64,000 nt of DNA from Pseudomonas songnenensis (GCF_003696315.1 NZ_RFFN01000008.1:62504-126503), one strand, 5' to 3'. Counted from the stretch's first letter, positions 1 through 12,659 are shown. Program-made: numbers and translations. The notes: a model not told the origin generated them from the sequence alone.

Positions 1-520
1 CCTCGGTTCGGCTGCGGGCGATGTTTCCTTTTACGACGATGTACCCCTGCTGCCGGTCGCGGCAGTGTTCGCCACGTTACTGGCGCTGTATCGCCTGACC
101 GTGTTCTTCATGAACCGCAGTCCGCGTTTCGGCGTCTGGCTGGAAGGCAAGCCGGTCACCATCATTCGCGACGGCATCTATGAACTGCGCAGCCTGGACG
201 GCCTGAACATATCCGCCGACGAGTTCTTCATGGAGCTGCGCCAGCAAGGGGTCGAACACCTCGGGCAGGTCAGGCTCGGCATTCTCGAGAACGATGGCAA
301 TGTCAGCCTGTTTTTCCATGAGCCCGAAGCGGTGCGCCCAGGGCTTTCCGTGCTGCCACCGGAGTACCGCCCGGTTTTCCGTCAGGTGCCGGCAGCCGGT
401 ATGTATGCCTGTAGCCGCTGCGGCTTTCCTCAGGCACTCGAAAGCCAGCAAGCACAACCATGCCCACGCTGCTCCAACCCGACCTGGTCGAAAGCACTTT
501 CTACGCTTAGGTCGCGCTGA
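1..520 (+). CDS. DUF421 (YetF/YcaP-like) membrane protein, C-terminal part
   Basis: The reading frame is open from base 2 to the TGA at 518-520, so the 5' end lies outside the window. What is visible is the end of a membrane segment (LLPVAAVFATLLALYRLTV), then a soluble part with the DUF421 pattern RPRFG-like VWLEGKPVTIIRDG and LGILENDGNVSLF. These resemble the cytoplasmic domain of YetF/YcaP proteins, whose function is unknown. The C-terminus adds a zinc-ribbon-like pair, CSRCG and CPRCSNP, about 25 residues apart, which would be an extra metal site. The first internal GTG at 65 is not the real start. The family call is fairly secure; no role can be given. Confidence 0.8.
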   Translation, partial: LGSAAGDVSFYDDVPLLPVAAVFATLLALYRLTVFFMNRSPRFGVWLEGKPVTIIRDGIYELRSLDGLNISADEFFMELRQQGVEHLGQVRLGILENDGNVSLFFHEPEAVRPGLSVLPPEYRPVFRQVPAAGMYACSRCGFPQALESQQAQPCPRCSNPTWSKALSTLRSR

Positions 521-624
521 TACACGGTACGAACCGCCACGACTGTCGCCGGTCAGTTCTTTACAGGCTGCCGAAACAAACGTTTCGACACCCCGTCCTT
601 CCGATCCAGCAGCAGGAGCAAACC

Positions 625-789
625 ATGCTTGGCGACTATTCATCGATCAACGACCACCTCGAAACAGCGCGCAAGCACGCCGACCAGGCGGAAACCGAAG
701 CCAAACCGGAGCTTTATCGTGAAGCCGTGGATGAGCTGGTTGCAGCCATCCGCTTGCTGATGCGCAACAGCGACGAAAAAGATAACTGA
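625..789 (+). CDS. Small hypothetical protein, 54 aa
   Basis: An ATG at 625 follows a good ribosome site (AGCAGGAG, 611-618) and opens 54 codons ending TGA at 787-789. The product is highly charged and looks all-helical, with repeated Glu/Ala/Lys and the ending LLMRNSDEKDN. There is no signal peptide or membrane segment. It lies 58 bases before the topoisomerase gene on the same strand and could share its transcript. I do not recognise a family. Codon choice and the ribosome site are the only support. Confidence 0.6.
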   Translation: MLGDYSSINDHLETARKHADQAETEAKPELYREAVDELVAAIRLLMRNSDEKDN

Positions 790-847
790 GCCCATCCGAT
801 AGTCGTGCCGGCGCACCGTCGGCGCGGCCATAGCGGGAATCGCAGAC

Positions 848-1951
848 ATGCGTAATGACACCGTGCTGGACGAGCCTCCGCGACTGGCCGAAGGTACCCG
901 CCCTGTTCCCGCCGACGAAACCAGCGATACCGGTACCCTGCTGTGCCCCGCCCTGCCCGATGATCTGCATTACGTCGATGACTCACAGCCTGGCATCAGT
1001 CGCAAATTGCTGCGCGGCAAGTTCGTTTACTTCGGGCCAGACGGCGAGCGCATCCGCGACGAGTCGGAGATACAGCGGATCAACAAGCTGGTAATACCAC
1101 CTGCCTATCGTGACGTATGGATCTGTCCTGACCCGCAAGGGCATCTGCAGGCCACCGGACGTGACGCGCGTGGTCGCAAGCAGTATCGCTACCACAGCCG
1201 CTGGCGGGAAATCCGTGACGGCAACAAATATGACCGCATGCTCCAGTTCGGCGAAGCGCTACCGAAACTGCGCCAGAGACTGGAAAACCACCTGTTGGCT
1301 CCGGGGCTCTCGCGCGAGAAGGTCATGGCATTGGTAGTGACGCTGCTCGAATCCACACTGATCCGAATCGGCAATTCCCGCTATGCCCGGGACAACCGGT
1401 CCTATGGGCTGACGACCTTGCGCACGCGGCATGTCGATATCAGCGGCACCTCGATCCGTTTTCATTTTCGCGGCAAGAGCGGCGTTGAACACGAAGTGAC
1501 TCTGCGCGACCGCCGCCTGGCCAGACTGATGCGTCGCTGCATGGAGCTGCCAGGTCAGCAGCTGTTTCAATACCTGGATGAAGACGGCCAGCGGCGTGCC
1601 GTCAGTTCCAACGATGTGAACCTCTATCTTCGCGAGATGACCGGCAGCGACTTTACCGCCAAGGACTACCGCACCTGGGCTGGTAGTGCCCTGGCGCTGG
1701 AAAGGCTGCGCAAACTCGATAGCACCCCAGAGAGTGTTGCCAAGCAAAACCTTGTGGAAACGGTCAAGCGGGTCGCCAGTCAGCTGGGAAATACCCCTGC
1801 AGTCTGCCGTCAGTGCTATATCCATCCGGCAATCATCGACGCCTTCAGCGCAGGCGATCTGACCAGACTAAGGACTGCGCGCAAGCGCAAATGGCTCAGC
1901 GCGGAAGAAGTTGCCCTGCTCAACTTTCTGCAGCTACAACGAATCGCTTAA
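848..1951 (+). CDS. DNA topoisomerase IB (eukaryotic/poxvirus-like)
   Basis: This 367-residue protein belongs to the bacterial type IB topoisomerases, which relax supercoils of either sign by a transient 3'-phosphotyrosyl link and need neither ATP nor Mg. The N-terminal domain has the pattern GKFVYFGPDGERI...IPPAYRDVWI. The catalytic core shows the Arg/Lys patches NSRYARDNRSYGLTTL and FRGKSG, then DYRTWAGS. The nucleophile is Tyr324 in CRQCYIHPAII. Length is normal for the family (about 330-370). It probably acts in the nucleoid as an accessory swivelase. A convergent gene starts 26 bases beyond its stop. Confidence 0.93.
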   Translation: MRNDTVLDEPPRLAEGTRPVPADETSDTGTLLCPALPDDLHYVDDSQPGISRKLLRGKFVYFGPDGERIRDESEIQRINKLVIPPAYRDVWICPDPQGHLQATGRDARGRKQYRYHSRWREIRDGNKYDRMLQFGEALPKLRQRLENHLLAPGLSREKVMALVVTLLESTLIRIGNSRYARDNRSYGLTTLRTRHVDISGTSIRFHFRGKSGVEHEVTLRDRRLARLMRRCMELPGQQLFQYLDEDGQRRAVSSNDVNLYLREMTGSDFTAKDYRTWAGSALALERLRKLDSTPESVAKQNLVETVKRVASQLGNTPAVCRQCYIHPAIIDAFSAGDLTRLRTARKRKWLSAEEVALLNFLQLQRIA

Positions 1952-1977
1952 GCGCGGCGCGCAAACCCGCAACGGCA

Positions 1978-2934
1978 TTAATGCTCGTGCAGCGTAACCC
2001 GATTGCGCCCAGAGGCTTTCGAGACATACAGCGCTGAATCGGCCCATTCGATCAATTGGGCGTGGCTGGTGGTTGGCATGCTGAGATCGGCCACACCCAG
2101 ACTGATGGTGAAGCGAATGCGGTACTGCTCATGGCGAATTTCGCGGGCCTCGACCGCCTGCCGTAGTCGCTCGGCAAAGATCAGCGCACCTTGCTTGTCG
2201 GTATCCGGCAACAGCACCACGAACTCTTCACCGCCGTAACGCCCGGCCACATCCGAGTCGCGCAGATTTTCCCGGATCAGATCCGCAACCTGTTGAATGA
2301 CGCTGTCGCCGACCTGATGGCCATAGCTGTCATTGATTGCCTTGAAATGGTCGATATCGAACATGACGAGCGCCGCCTGGCTGTCGTAACGCCGGTGGCG
2401 GGCGTAATCCAGACGCAGCATTTCTTCCCAGTGTCCGCGGTTGTACAGGCCCGTCAGCCGATCGGTGCTGGACAGGCGCTGTAATTCGGCATTGGCCGCC
2501 TGCAACTGGCGTCGGTTCACGGCTACGTCGGTGACGTCGTAGATGATCAGGCATACCTGATCGATGCTGCCGTTGATGCCCTTGAGCGGCAGCAGCGTGG
2601 TGTTCTGATACATGAAGTCTTCCAGCCCGGTGATTGGCTGGTAGTTCTTGAAGCGCAGCAGATACGGCCGCTGCTCCCAGATGGTGAACGACGGCGTGCC
2701 CAGGGTCATCACACTCTCGACCTTGCGGCGGAACCAGTCCTCATCCACCTCTGGAAAGAGCGAAAAGAAACACTGGTTGCGCGCAGTCTCCGGCTGCAGA
2801 CCGGAGCGGTTTTCCATGAAGGTGTTCCAGACTTCGACGCGGTAGTCGCGGTCCAGCACCACCACGCCCACATCAATGCTCTGGACGATCGCCAGTAACC
2901 AGTGAAGCTCGTTCAACTCGTGGGTATCGCTCAT
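1978..2934 (-). CDS. Diguanylate cyclase, PAS + GGDEF
   Basis: The start chosen is the ATG at 2934 (MSDTHELNE), two bases after the stop of the upstream response-regulator gene. A longer frame to 3069 only overlaps that gene. The 318-residue product has a PAS sensor (about 12-140; WLLAIVQSIDVGVVVLD) and a GGDEF domain (about 155-318). The active site GGEEF is at 234-238. An inhibitory I-site RDSD (225-228) lies five residues before it, so it should make c-di-GMP and be product-inhibited. There is no membrane segment. The tight coupling to the REC-CheC gene suggests one signalling unit. Confidence 0.92.
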   Translation of the reverse strand: MSDTHELNELHWLLAIVQSIDVGVVVLDRDYRVEVWNTFMENRSGLQPETARNQCFFSLFPEVDEDWFRRKVESVMTLGTPSFTIWEQRPYLLRFKNYQPITGLEDFMYQNTTLLPLKGINGSIDQVCLIIYDVTDVAVNRRQLQAANAELQRLSSTDRLTGLYNRGHWEEMLRLDYARHRRYDSQAALVMFDIDHFKAINDSYGHQVGDSVIQQVADLIRENLRDSDVAGRYGGEEFVVLLPDTDKQGALIFAERLRQAVEAREIRHEQYRIRFTISLGVADLSMPTTSHAQLIEWADSALYVSKASGRNRVTLHEH

Positions 2935-2936
2935 GC

Positions 2937-3920
2937 TCAATCCATCAGGTGGGCGAGCTTGCGGGTCAGCAGCTCGACCGAATCTTCCGTGAACAACAGC
3001 AGCAGGTCGAAATGGATATCGTGACCTTCCAGGCTGTAGCTGATCTCCACCGCCAGCGTCTTCTTCCACCGACCGCTGTTGATCCTGATCAGCTCTTCGA
3101 TCGAGGCGTGCTGACCGAGTACCTGTGGGTGCCCCTGGGAAAAGACCACCTCGATCTGCTCGGCGATGCCGCTCAGGCAGGCGCTGATCAGCAGGCTCGA
3201 GAGATCCAGCAGCATTTCCATCTCGAGGTAATCCTGCCGCCGCATGAGTCGCGCCATGTCGGCTACTTCCGAATCATGGAACAGTAGCAGTGCTTCACCG
3301 GCGATGCCGCCGCCAATGTAGCCCTGGCAGACAGCGGTAAGCTTTTCGCCCCGCGCGGCATCGGCCAGTGCCATGTGCAGCTCGCCGACCTCGAGGATGT
3401 TCACGTTGGGAATCGGCAACTGGATGAACACGCCGAGCACTCTCGCCAGCAGGGCGGCGGCGCGCCCCATGGCGATATTGACGACTTCGCGGAAGGTGTC
3501 GCGAAAGCTGATACGCTCCCCGTCGACCCGGGTGATCAATGCGGATACATCGTCCAGCAGCCCGAGGCTGGCTAGGGTCTGCCGCAGGTGAACCGGATCG
3601 GCCGGCTTCTTGATGAAGGCGCGTGCGCCGAGCGCCAGGACGCGGCGCACGGCCTCTTCCTGGATATCGGCGGAAATCACGATGGTCTTGCATTCGAGCT
3701 GCTCTTCGCGCAGCTGTGCGAGAACCTGATACCCATCCATTTCCGGCATGGTGAGATCAAGCAGCAGGACATCGATGTCGCCTTGGCGAATCCGGTCCAA
3801 TGCCTCGACGCCAGTAGCCGCTTGGCTGACCGTAACCGGCCAGCCAGCGGGCAGCGCATGCAGTAGCTGCTTGCGCGCCAGGCTGGAGTCATCACAGATC
3901 AGCAGGGAAATGGCAGACAT
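2937..3920 (-). CDS. Response regulator with CheC-like output domain
   Basis: A 327-residue two-domain protein. The N-terminal receiver (1-120) has the acidic pair D10/D11, phosphoacceptor D55 (VLLLDLTMPEMDG) and the conserved Lys in AFIKKP. The C-terminal half resembles CheC/CheX phosphatases. One phosphatase motif is intact (D141-x3-E145-x2-N148); the second position reads E235-x3-D239-x2-S242 and looks degenerate. CheC proteins dephosphorylate CheY-P, so the output may act on its own or another receiver domain. It is first in an operon with the diguanylate cyclase, linking a phospho-signal to c-di-GMP. No cognate kinase is nearby. Confidence 0.88.
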   Translation of the reverse strand: MSAISLLICDDSSLARKQLLHALPAGWPVTVSQAATGVEALDRIRQGDIDVLLLDLTMPEMDGYQVLAQLREEQLECKTIVISADIQEEAVRRVLALGARAFIKKPADPVHLRQTLASLGLLDDVSALITRVDGERISFRDTFREVVNIAMGRAAALLARVLGVFIQLPIPNVNILEVGELHMALADAARGEKLTAVCQGYIGGGIAGEALLLFHDSEVADMARLMRRQDYLEMEMLLDLSSLLISACLSGIAEQIEVVFSQGHPQVLGQHASIEELIRINSGRWKKTLAVEISYSLEGHDIHFDLLLLFTEDSVELLTRKLAHLMD

Positions 3921-4039
3921 CTGGTGCGAGCTCTCGTTGCCCGATCAACCTAAGCGCGAGAGCTTATCGCAGGACTGACCTGCTGTGTGCACCATGAAGG
4001 CAAAATAGTGGCATTTGGTCCGAAAAACTGCCGGACGGC

Positions 4040-4060
4040 CCGGTGAGCGGGGCTCACCGG
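4040..4060 (-). terminator. Hairpin downstream of nfuA
   Basis: A perfect 9-base inverted repeat (CCGGTGAGC / GCTCACCGG) with a 3-base loop sits 13 bases beyond the nfuA stop. On the minus strand a second short GC dyad and a TTTTT run follow about 15 bases later. It is probably the end of the nfuA transcript, although the T run is not directly adjacent. Confidence 0.5.
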
Positions 4061-4072
4061 AAATGCCAGGGA

Positions 4073-4657
4073 TCAGTAATAGGCGTTTTCGCGATTGGTG
4101 TGATCGGTCACGTCGCGCACACCCTTGAGCTCCGGGATACGGGCCAGCAGGGTCTTCTCGATGCCTTCCCTGAGCGTGACGTCGGCCTGGCCGCAGCCCT
4201 GGCAACCACCGCCGAACTGCAGTACCGCGATGCCCTCGTCAACCACATCGATCAGGGTGACCTGCCCGCCATGGCTGGCCAGGCCAGGATTGATTTCCGT
4301 CTGCAGGTAGTAGTTGATGCGCTCGTTCAGCGGGCTGTCTTCATTGACCATCGGTACCTTGGCATTAGGCGCCTTGATCGTCAGCTGGCCACCCATGCGA
4401 TCGGTCGCATAGTCGACCAGTGCATCTTCCAGAAACGGCTCGCTGGTGCCGTCGATCCAGGCAGTGAAGCTCTTCAGAGCCAACGCCGTGTCGTCCGGCT
4501 TCTCCTCGCCCGGCTTGCAGTAGGCAATGCAGGTTTCGGCATAGGGAGTGCCTGGCTGGGTGATAAAGATGCGAATGCCGATGCCCGTGGTGTTCTGCTT
4601 CTCGAGCAGGTCAGCCAGATAATCGTGTGCAGCTTCGGTAATAGTGATCGCGCTCAT
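4073..4657 (-). CDS. nfuA: Fe/S biogenesis protein NfuA
   Basis: A 194-residue protein with the two NfuA domains: an N-terminal degenerate A-type carrier domain (about 1-95, keeping ETCIAYC) and a C-terminal Nfu domain (about 108-190). The cluster-binding pair is C152/C155 in GGGCQGCGQ. Two subunits share a 4Fe-4S cluster and pass it to client enzymes, notably under oxidative or iron stress. The length matches E. coli NfuA (191). A ribosome site, GAGGAG, precedes the ATG. Transcription is leftward from its own promoter, which carries an IscR-like dyad (see 4712-4746). Confidence 0.96.
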   Translation of the reverse strand: MSAITITEAAHDYLADLLEKQNTTGIGIRIFITQPGTPYAETCIAYCKPGEEKPDDTALALKSFTAWIDGTSEPFLEDALVDYATDRMGGQLTIKAPNAKVPMVNEDSPLNERINYYLQTEINPGLASHGGQVTLIDVVDEGIAVLQFGGGCQGCGQADVTLREGIEKTLLARIPELKGVRDVTDHTNRENAYY

Positions 4658-4711
4658 GAGAACTCCTCGCAGACATGCGCCGCAGTGTACGCCAAACCAC
4701 TGCCGCGGTTA

Positions 4712-4746
4712 AGTCCTAGTATTTTAGTCGGACTATCGATTTTCAA
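4712..4746 (-). promoter_or_regulatory. nfuA promoter with IscR type 1-like dyad
   Basis: On the minus strand TTGAAA (4746-4741) and AATACT (4723-4718) are separated by 17 bases, a plausible sigma-70 promoter. Between and across them (4712-4734) lies a near-perfect dyad with outer arms AGTCC / GGACT and inner arms TAGT / AGTC around an AT-rich centre. This resembles the IscR type 1 box (GACT-N5-AGTC core, one mismatch). Its overlap with the promoter fits repression by holo-IscR. From memory, P. aeruginosa nfuA is an IscR target. Confidence 0.6.
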
Positions 4747-4783
4747 GTTCCCTGAATCATCCGAACGCTCCGCAGTGCGGGGG

Positions 4784-7060
4784 TCACAGATTCTCGTAGC
4801 GGTTCATGTCGAGCACGCCGGCCTCAACCGGATCGGTTTCCTCAAGGTAACGAGTCAGATCGGTGAAGTAGTCCCAGAAGCGCGGATGGCTGCGGCGCAC
4901 GCCCCAGCGCTCGACCAGGCGCTCGAAGTCACGGTCTTCCCGGACCTGCTCGAGCGCGGAGACAAAGGCCGGCACATCCGCTGCGGGCATGTTGAACAGG
5001 AAGTTCGGGTAACTGCTGAGGATGCCGGGATACACCGTCAGGGTGTCCAGCCTGGGCTGCCAACGCAGTGATTCGCCGTACATGAAGGCTACATTGCTGT
5101 GGGCGCGATTGCGCAACAGGCTGTAGAGCTCCCGCCGGCCATCACCAGACTCGACGCGCAGCAGCGTGGCTTCAGGCAGGTACTGAATAACGGGCAACCC
5201 GGCTGCCAGCCGGTTGGTAAGGCGGCTGAGCGCCTGGTCGGCGCGCTGCAGCGACGCTGGCTGATCCGCGCGGTAGCAATGGCTACCCTGGCAACGGTTG
5301 ATCGGATCGGGCGTCGCATTGATGCCGGCATAGCGCGCAAGCAGTTGGCGGGCAAACGCTCGCTTGGCGTCGGCCTTGCCCAGATCGATCCGCGAAGGCG
5401 TTGTACTGTCGATCGACGTATAGGCCAGCAGCAGCTTCAGCTGCCCGCCTTGCTCGTACCAACCGTTGAGGATCGACTGCCGGGACGCGGCGGGCAGCAA
5501 GCGGAGGAAATTCAGCTCCGCACCATTGCGAATCAGGTCGAAGTACAGCCGCGTCTGGCCCTGATGGGAGACATTTCCGAAGACGTCGAAGTTGACCACA
5601 AGCTGGTAATAGGTGCGCTCGAGCAGCGGATAGTCCATCCACCAGAGCGTCTGCGGAATTTCCCCTATCAGACCCTTGCGCACCGAGGCACTGTGATGCT
5701 GGCGGAAGATGCTCAGCAGCGCGTTGTCATTGTCGGACCAGATCTGCTCCCAGTCAGCGGGCTTGTTGGCATAAGCCTGCGTCCGCAACTGCTCGTACTG
5801 ATTGCGTTTCACACGGTAGGTCTTCCAGAACGCCAGCAGGTTACCCATCTCGTCGAACTGTCCCGGAATCGCCAGTAGCGGTGTTGTCTGCTGGCGGTAG
5901 CGACGGTCGGTTACGTACAGGTCGTGCTCTGGATGCTGGAAAAACACCCAGAAATTATCGCGAATCACGTCGGTCGCAATCTGTCCGCGGCACACCGGCC
6001 CACGAATGAAAGTGCGGACGAAATACTCTGCGTTATCCAGCATGAACTGGTAGCGCGCCTCGGCGGGTATTGCCTGGAAGGTCTTGAACGGATTGGCGCG
6101 GTGATCAGCGCCGTAACCGGGAATCGCATCTACCGACCAGTCGCTTTCGAAGAACAGCGATCTGACTCGAGCCAGCTTTGCCGCGCTCAACGGATAGGTG
6201 ATGTGCGTTTTGTGCACGATCACGTCGGTAATGGGCCGCAGACGATAGCTGAAGTGGTTTCCCGGATCGTCATTGGGTCGTCGCGTCGCGATGGGGTCGA
6301 TCGGCTCGCCACTGGACGTGCGCGAGCGCACCAGCTGATAGAAGCGACCGCCCTCTCCCCCTTCGAAGTAAAGGTGCGCAATGAAGAGGTGCTCATACAG
6401 CCAGCGACCAACAAGGTTACCGCGAGCGCCAGGCGTGTTGAGCAGACCCTCCCACTCGGCGATCTGAGAGACTTCTGCAGGCGTCGGCGCAAGCTGCCGA
6501 TGCTCGACCGGTGCGCCTTGTTCTAGCCAACGCTGAATGGTGGCGTATTCCTCGTCACCAAGGCCGGTGACGGCGAACGGCATGCCACCGTGGGCGTTCT
6601 TGCGCGCATAGCTATCGAACTCACCCGGGAGGGGGCAGCTATTTTCCCGGTCAATGCTGATATCCAGCCCCGCCGGCAGCTTGGCGTTCGGCACCAGCGG
6701 TTGACTGCGCCCCAGCTCCAGCATGCGCGCCATCAGCGCCGCCTGATTGCCTTCAGCCTTCAGAACCGAGTGAAAGCCCTTGCGCCGCCATGCTGCATCG
6801 CCATCGGCATCGAGAAACAGTCGGGTCGGCTGTTGCGCCTTAACCCGAACGCCATTGTAAACCGGCAGTTTGTGGCCACCACGGGACGCTCCCTCGCCGC
6901 TGCCCAGATTGAGCTGACAAGGCGAGTCATAACAGGCATGGCAGGCGACACACTTGGCGGTAAAGATTGGCTGGATATCGCGCTGGTACGAAACAGCTTC
7001 GGCCTGCACAGCGCTGCCAATCAGTAGCAGCAGACAGCCGAGCCATACACGGATGGACAT
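4784..7060 (-). CDS. cti: Fatty acid cis/trans isomerase
   Basis: A 758-residue periplasmic c-type haem protein. The signal peptide is residues 1-20 (LLLIGSAVQA), followed by the haem site CVACH at 37-41. The protein matches Cti of Pseudomonas and Vibrio, which turns cis-unsaturated acyl chains of membrane phospholipids into trans chains to stiffen the membrane during solvent, heat or toxic stress. Length is normal for the family (about 760-780). Cti is usually constitutive and controlled by substrate access. It ends 127 bases before the nfuA start and is probably transcribed separately. It diverges from metH. Confidence 0.95.
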   Translation of the reverse strand: MSIRVWLGCLLLLIGSAVQAEAVSYQRDIQPIFTAKCVACHACYDSPCQLNLGSGEGASRGGHKLPVYNGVRVKAQQPTRLFLDADGDAAWRRKGFHSVLKAEGNQAALMARMLELGRSQPLVPNAKLPAGLDISIDRENSCPLPGEFDSYARKNAHGGMPFAVTGLGDEEYATIQRWLEQGAPVEHRQLAPTPAEVSQIAEWEGLLNTPGARGNLVGRWLYEHLFIAHLYFEGGEGGRFYQLVRSRTSSGEPIDPIATRRPNDDPGNHFSYRLRPITDVIVHKTHITYPLSAAKLARVRSLFFESDWSVDAIPGYGADHRANPFKTFQAIPAEARYQFMLDNAEYFVRTFIRGPVCRGQIATDVIRDNFWVFFQHPEHDLYVTDRRYRQQTTPLLAIPGQFDEMGNLLAFWKTYRVKRNQYEQLRTQAYANKPADWEQIWSDNDNALLSIFRQHHSASVRKGLIGEIPQTLWWMDYPLLERTYYQLVVNFDVFGNVSHQGQTRLYFDLIRNGAELNFLRLLPAASRQSILNGWYEQGGQLKLLLAYTSIDSTTPSRIDLGKADAKRAFARQLLARYAGINATPDPINRCQGSHCYRADQPASLQRADQALSRLTNRLAAGLPVIQYLPEATLLRVESGDGRRELYSLLRNRAHSNVAFMYGESLRWQPRLDTLTVYPGILSSYPNFLFNMPAADVPAFVSALEQVREDRDFERLVERWGVRRSHPRFWDYFTDLTRYLEETDPVEAGVLDMNRYENL

Positions 7061-7128
7061 GAAACGAACGCCTGGGAGTGAGTCTGCATTCTATTCGTCT
7101 CAGGCGGCAGCCGCTTGCGCGTTGAACC

Positions 7129-7185
7129 TGAATAATCTTCATGCAAAAGCGCGGAAGCTAAAAAAGCATGCAGCTTTGCTATCAT
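7129..7185 (+). promoter_or_regulatory. metH upstream region: MetR-type box and -10
   Basis: TGAA-TAATC-TTCA at 7129-7141 is an exact match to the MetR consensus TGAA-N5-TTCA. It is centred about 57 bases before the start point expected from a -10-like TATCAT at 7180-7185. No good -35 is visible, as is usual for activator-dependent promoters. MetR with homocysteine activates met genes in enteric bacteria. Use of the same site here is an inference from the motif and its place in front of metH. Confidence 0.6.
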
Positions 7186-7222
7186 TCGCGCTCTTTTGTC
7201 TCAGCTTTTTCAGGTAGTTCCC

Positions 7223-10915
<3,693 letters not shown>

Positions 10916-10920
10916 TCCCG

Positions 10921-10946
10921 CGGCGGGCGCTGGTGAGCGCCCGCCG
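10921..10946 (+). terminator. Hairpin after metH
   Basis: An 11-base GC-rich inverted repeat (CGGCGGGCGCT / AGCGCCCGCCG) with a 4-base loop starts five bases after the metH stop. No T run follows, so it may be a transcript-stabilising or attenuating structure rather than a full terminator before the next gene. Confidence 0.5.
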
Positions 10947-10972
10947 TCGTTCCGCTCAATGGAGCTTGCACC

Positions 10973-11299
10973 ATGTCATCCGAAACACCGCTGCTGATCG
11001 ACGAACTTGAAACCGCCGACATGCTGATCATCGACGACCTGCATGCCTGGCAGTTCGCGCTGAACGAGACGCTGCTCGACGATGCCGACGCCGCGGCTGA
11101 AGCCAATCAGCCATTCGCGAGCGAAGACATCCTGCTGACCATCGATCTGGTCGACGGCCGCACGCGTCGCCAGTGGCAGTTCAGCTACAACCAGATCATG
11201 GAAGCCCAGCGCCAGCCCGACGGCGAGAGCTGGCTACTGGAAGGCCCGCATCGCCTGCAGTGCCTCAGCGCCATCGGCGGCGAGGACGAGAACGAGTAA
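10973..11299 (+). CDS. Conserved hypothetical protein, 108 aa (DUF5629-like)
   Basis: A small acidic cytoplasmic protein with no membrane segment. It contains LIDELETADMLIIDDLHAW near the start and a C-terminal part rich in charged residues (GPHRLQCLSAIGGEDENE). In Pseudomonas genomes a protein of this kind follows metH; I believe it is classed as DUF5629, but that is from memory. It is preceded by AATGGAGC, a reasonable ribosome site. Its place after metH suggests read-through past the hairpin at 10921-10946. No function can be proposed. Confidence 0.75.
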   Translation: MSSETPLLIDELETADMLIIDDLHAWQFALNETLLDDADAAAEANQPFASEDILLTIDLVDGRTRRQWQFSYNQIMEAQRQPDGESWLLEGPHRLQCLSAIGGEDENE

Positions 11300-11308
11300 C
11301 GCCTGTTC

Positions 11309-12421
11309 CTAGCCGCTTCGCCCCGCGCGGGCGACGGCTATTGAACTCGCGGCTGTCCCGTCTCCGGCGGGTGCCGCTGACTTGCGACCCTCCATCAACG
11401 GCCGTTCGATATAGCGATAGCTCAGACCGGCGACGATCAGCGACATCGTTACGCAAACCGTCACGCGCGGCAGCAGCGGCTGGCCGTCGAGCCAGCCTAT
11501 GCACAGCAGCCAGACCGGGATATGGCAAAGATACAGCGAAAACGATATCTGGCCGATCGCCTCGAACGGTCGCGACAACGCGCCGAATACCGCCTCGCTG
11601 GAACAGACCGCGAGCATGAAGGGCACGGCCAGCACCAGCGTCGTCGCCGCCCAGCGAAACGACGCGTACGGCTCCAGGGCGATGGCCAGAATGCTCGCCG
11701 AGACCACCGCCAGACCGATCACCAGCACTTTGCTGCTGGCGGTCATCGCCTCGATGTCGCGCTCAACGACACGGAACTGACCCAGCGACGACAGCTTCCA
11801 CAGCAGCAGCCCCATGAACAGGCCGTTCGCCCGGAACAGCCACTCGGGCGCGAACGGATTGGCGAAGCTGAACCAGAGCACGATGCCGATCACCGCCGGC
11901 CAGAACGCCCGGCGCAGCAGGAGCAGCAGCGGGAACAACAGGTAGAACTGCACTTCCAAGGCGATCGACCAGAAATAGCCGAAATCCGTCTCGTGCAACC
12001 CGTTAAAGACATTGGCGAAGAAGAACGCGGCGCTCGCTGTCACGCCGAGCAGCGTATCCAGCGAGTAAGCCGGCGCCCCACGCGGCGGCTCGATGACGCT
12101 GAACAGCAATACTACGGCCGCCCAGAACCATGTCGGCAGCAGCACCCGGCGAATTCGCTTCTTGTAGAAGACATACACCGCCTCGGCTTCGAAGACCTGC
12201 TGCTTGCGCAAGAAGGTCGCGCCCATCAGGTAGCCCGAAATAAGAAAGAACAGATCGACCCCGACGCCTGGCAGGAAGCGCTGCAGCAGGCCGTCCCACC
12301 AGTCGGCCTCCGCGCCGACCAGCATCACCGAGGCATGGGCCAGCAGCACCATCACGATTGCCACGCCACGGAGAAATTGAATATTGCGATTCTTGCCGTG
12401 CATCGCTCCGGCATCACTCAT
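11309..12421 (-). CDS. Acyltransferase family 3 (OafA/YrhL-like) membrane protein
   Basis: A 370-residue polytopic membrane protein with about ten hydrophobic segments. The family-3 O-acyltransferase signatures are FLRGVAIVMVLLAHA near the N-terminus and DLFFLISGYLMG, followed by RRVLLPTWFW. Such enzymes move acetyl or other acyl groups onto surface polysaccharide, lipid A or exported small molecules; the acceptor cannot be read from the sequence. The C-terminus is polar and low-complexity. It converges with the small gene after metH, only nine bases apart. The start at 12421 lacks a strong ribosome site; Met7 at 12403, just after GGAGCG, is an alternative. Confidence 0.88.
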   Translation of the reverse strand: MSDAGAMHGKNRNIQFLRGVAIVMVLLAHASVMLVGAEADWWDGLLQRFLPGVGVDLFFLISGYLMGATFLRKQQVFEAEAVYVFYKKRIRRVLLPTWFWAAVVLLFSVIEPPRGAPAYSLDTLLGVTASAAFFFANVFNGLHETDFGYFWSIALEVQFYLLFPLLLLLRRAFWPAVIGIVLWFSFANPFAPEWLFRANGLFMGLLLWKLSSLGQFRVVERDIEAMTASSKVLVIGLAVVSASILAIALEPYASFRWAATTLVLAVPFMLAVCSSEAVFGALSRPFEAIGQISFSLYLCHIPVWLLCIGWLDGQPLLPRVTVCVTMSLIVAGLSYRYIERPLMEGRKSAAPAGDGTAASSIAVARAGRSG

Positions 12422-12659
12422 AAGCAGTCCGATATTCGCAAGCCGCCGCGACTACCAGCCTTTGCCAGGGTCACTCAGGATCATCTCCCTTTCCTCGGAG
12501 GCTTGGTTCAACTTCGGCGAGCCTCCCGCTTCGCCCTTGCCTCAACCATGACCAGTGGATACGGGCGGCGTTCAATCACCGCGGGGCGCAAGACGTGCAG
12601 TCTTCGGCAGCGACGTCCGCTATGATCGCGCCCCTCTTTCACAAAGCCGGTCTTACGCC

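Noticed and set aside
12422..12659. Possible riboswitch before pnuC
   Set aside because: I could not find a conserved aptamer-like pairing pattern, only a -10-like element.
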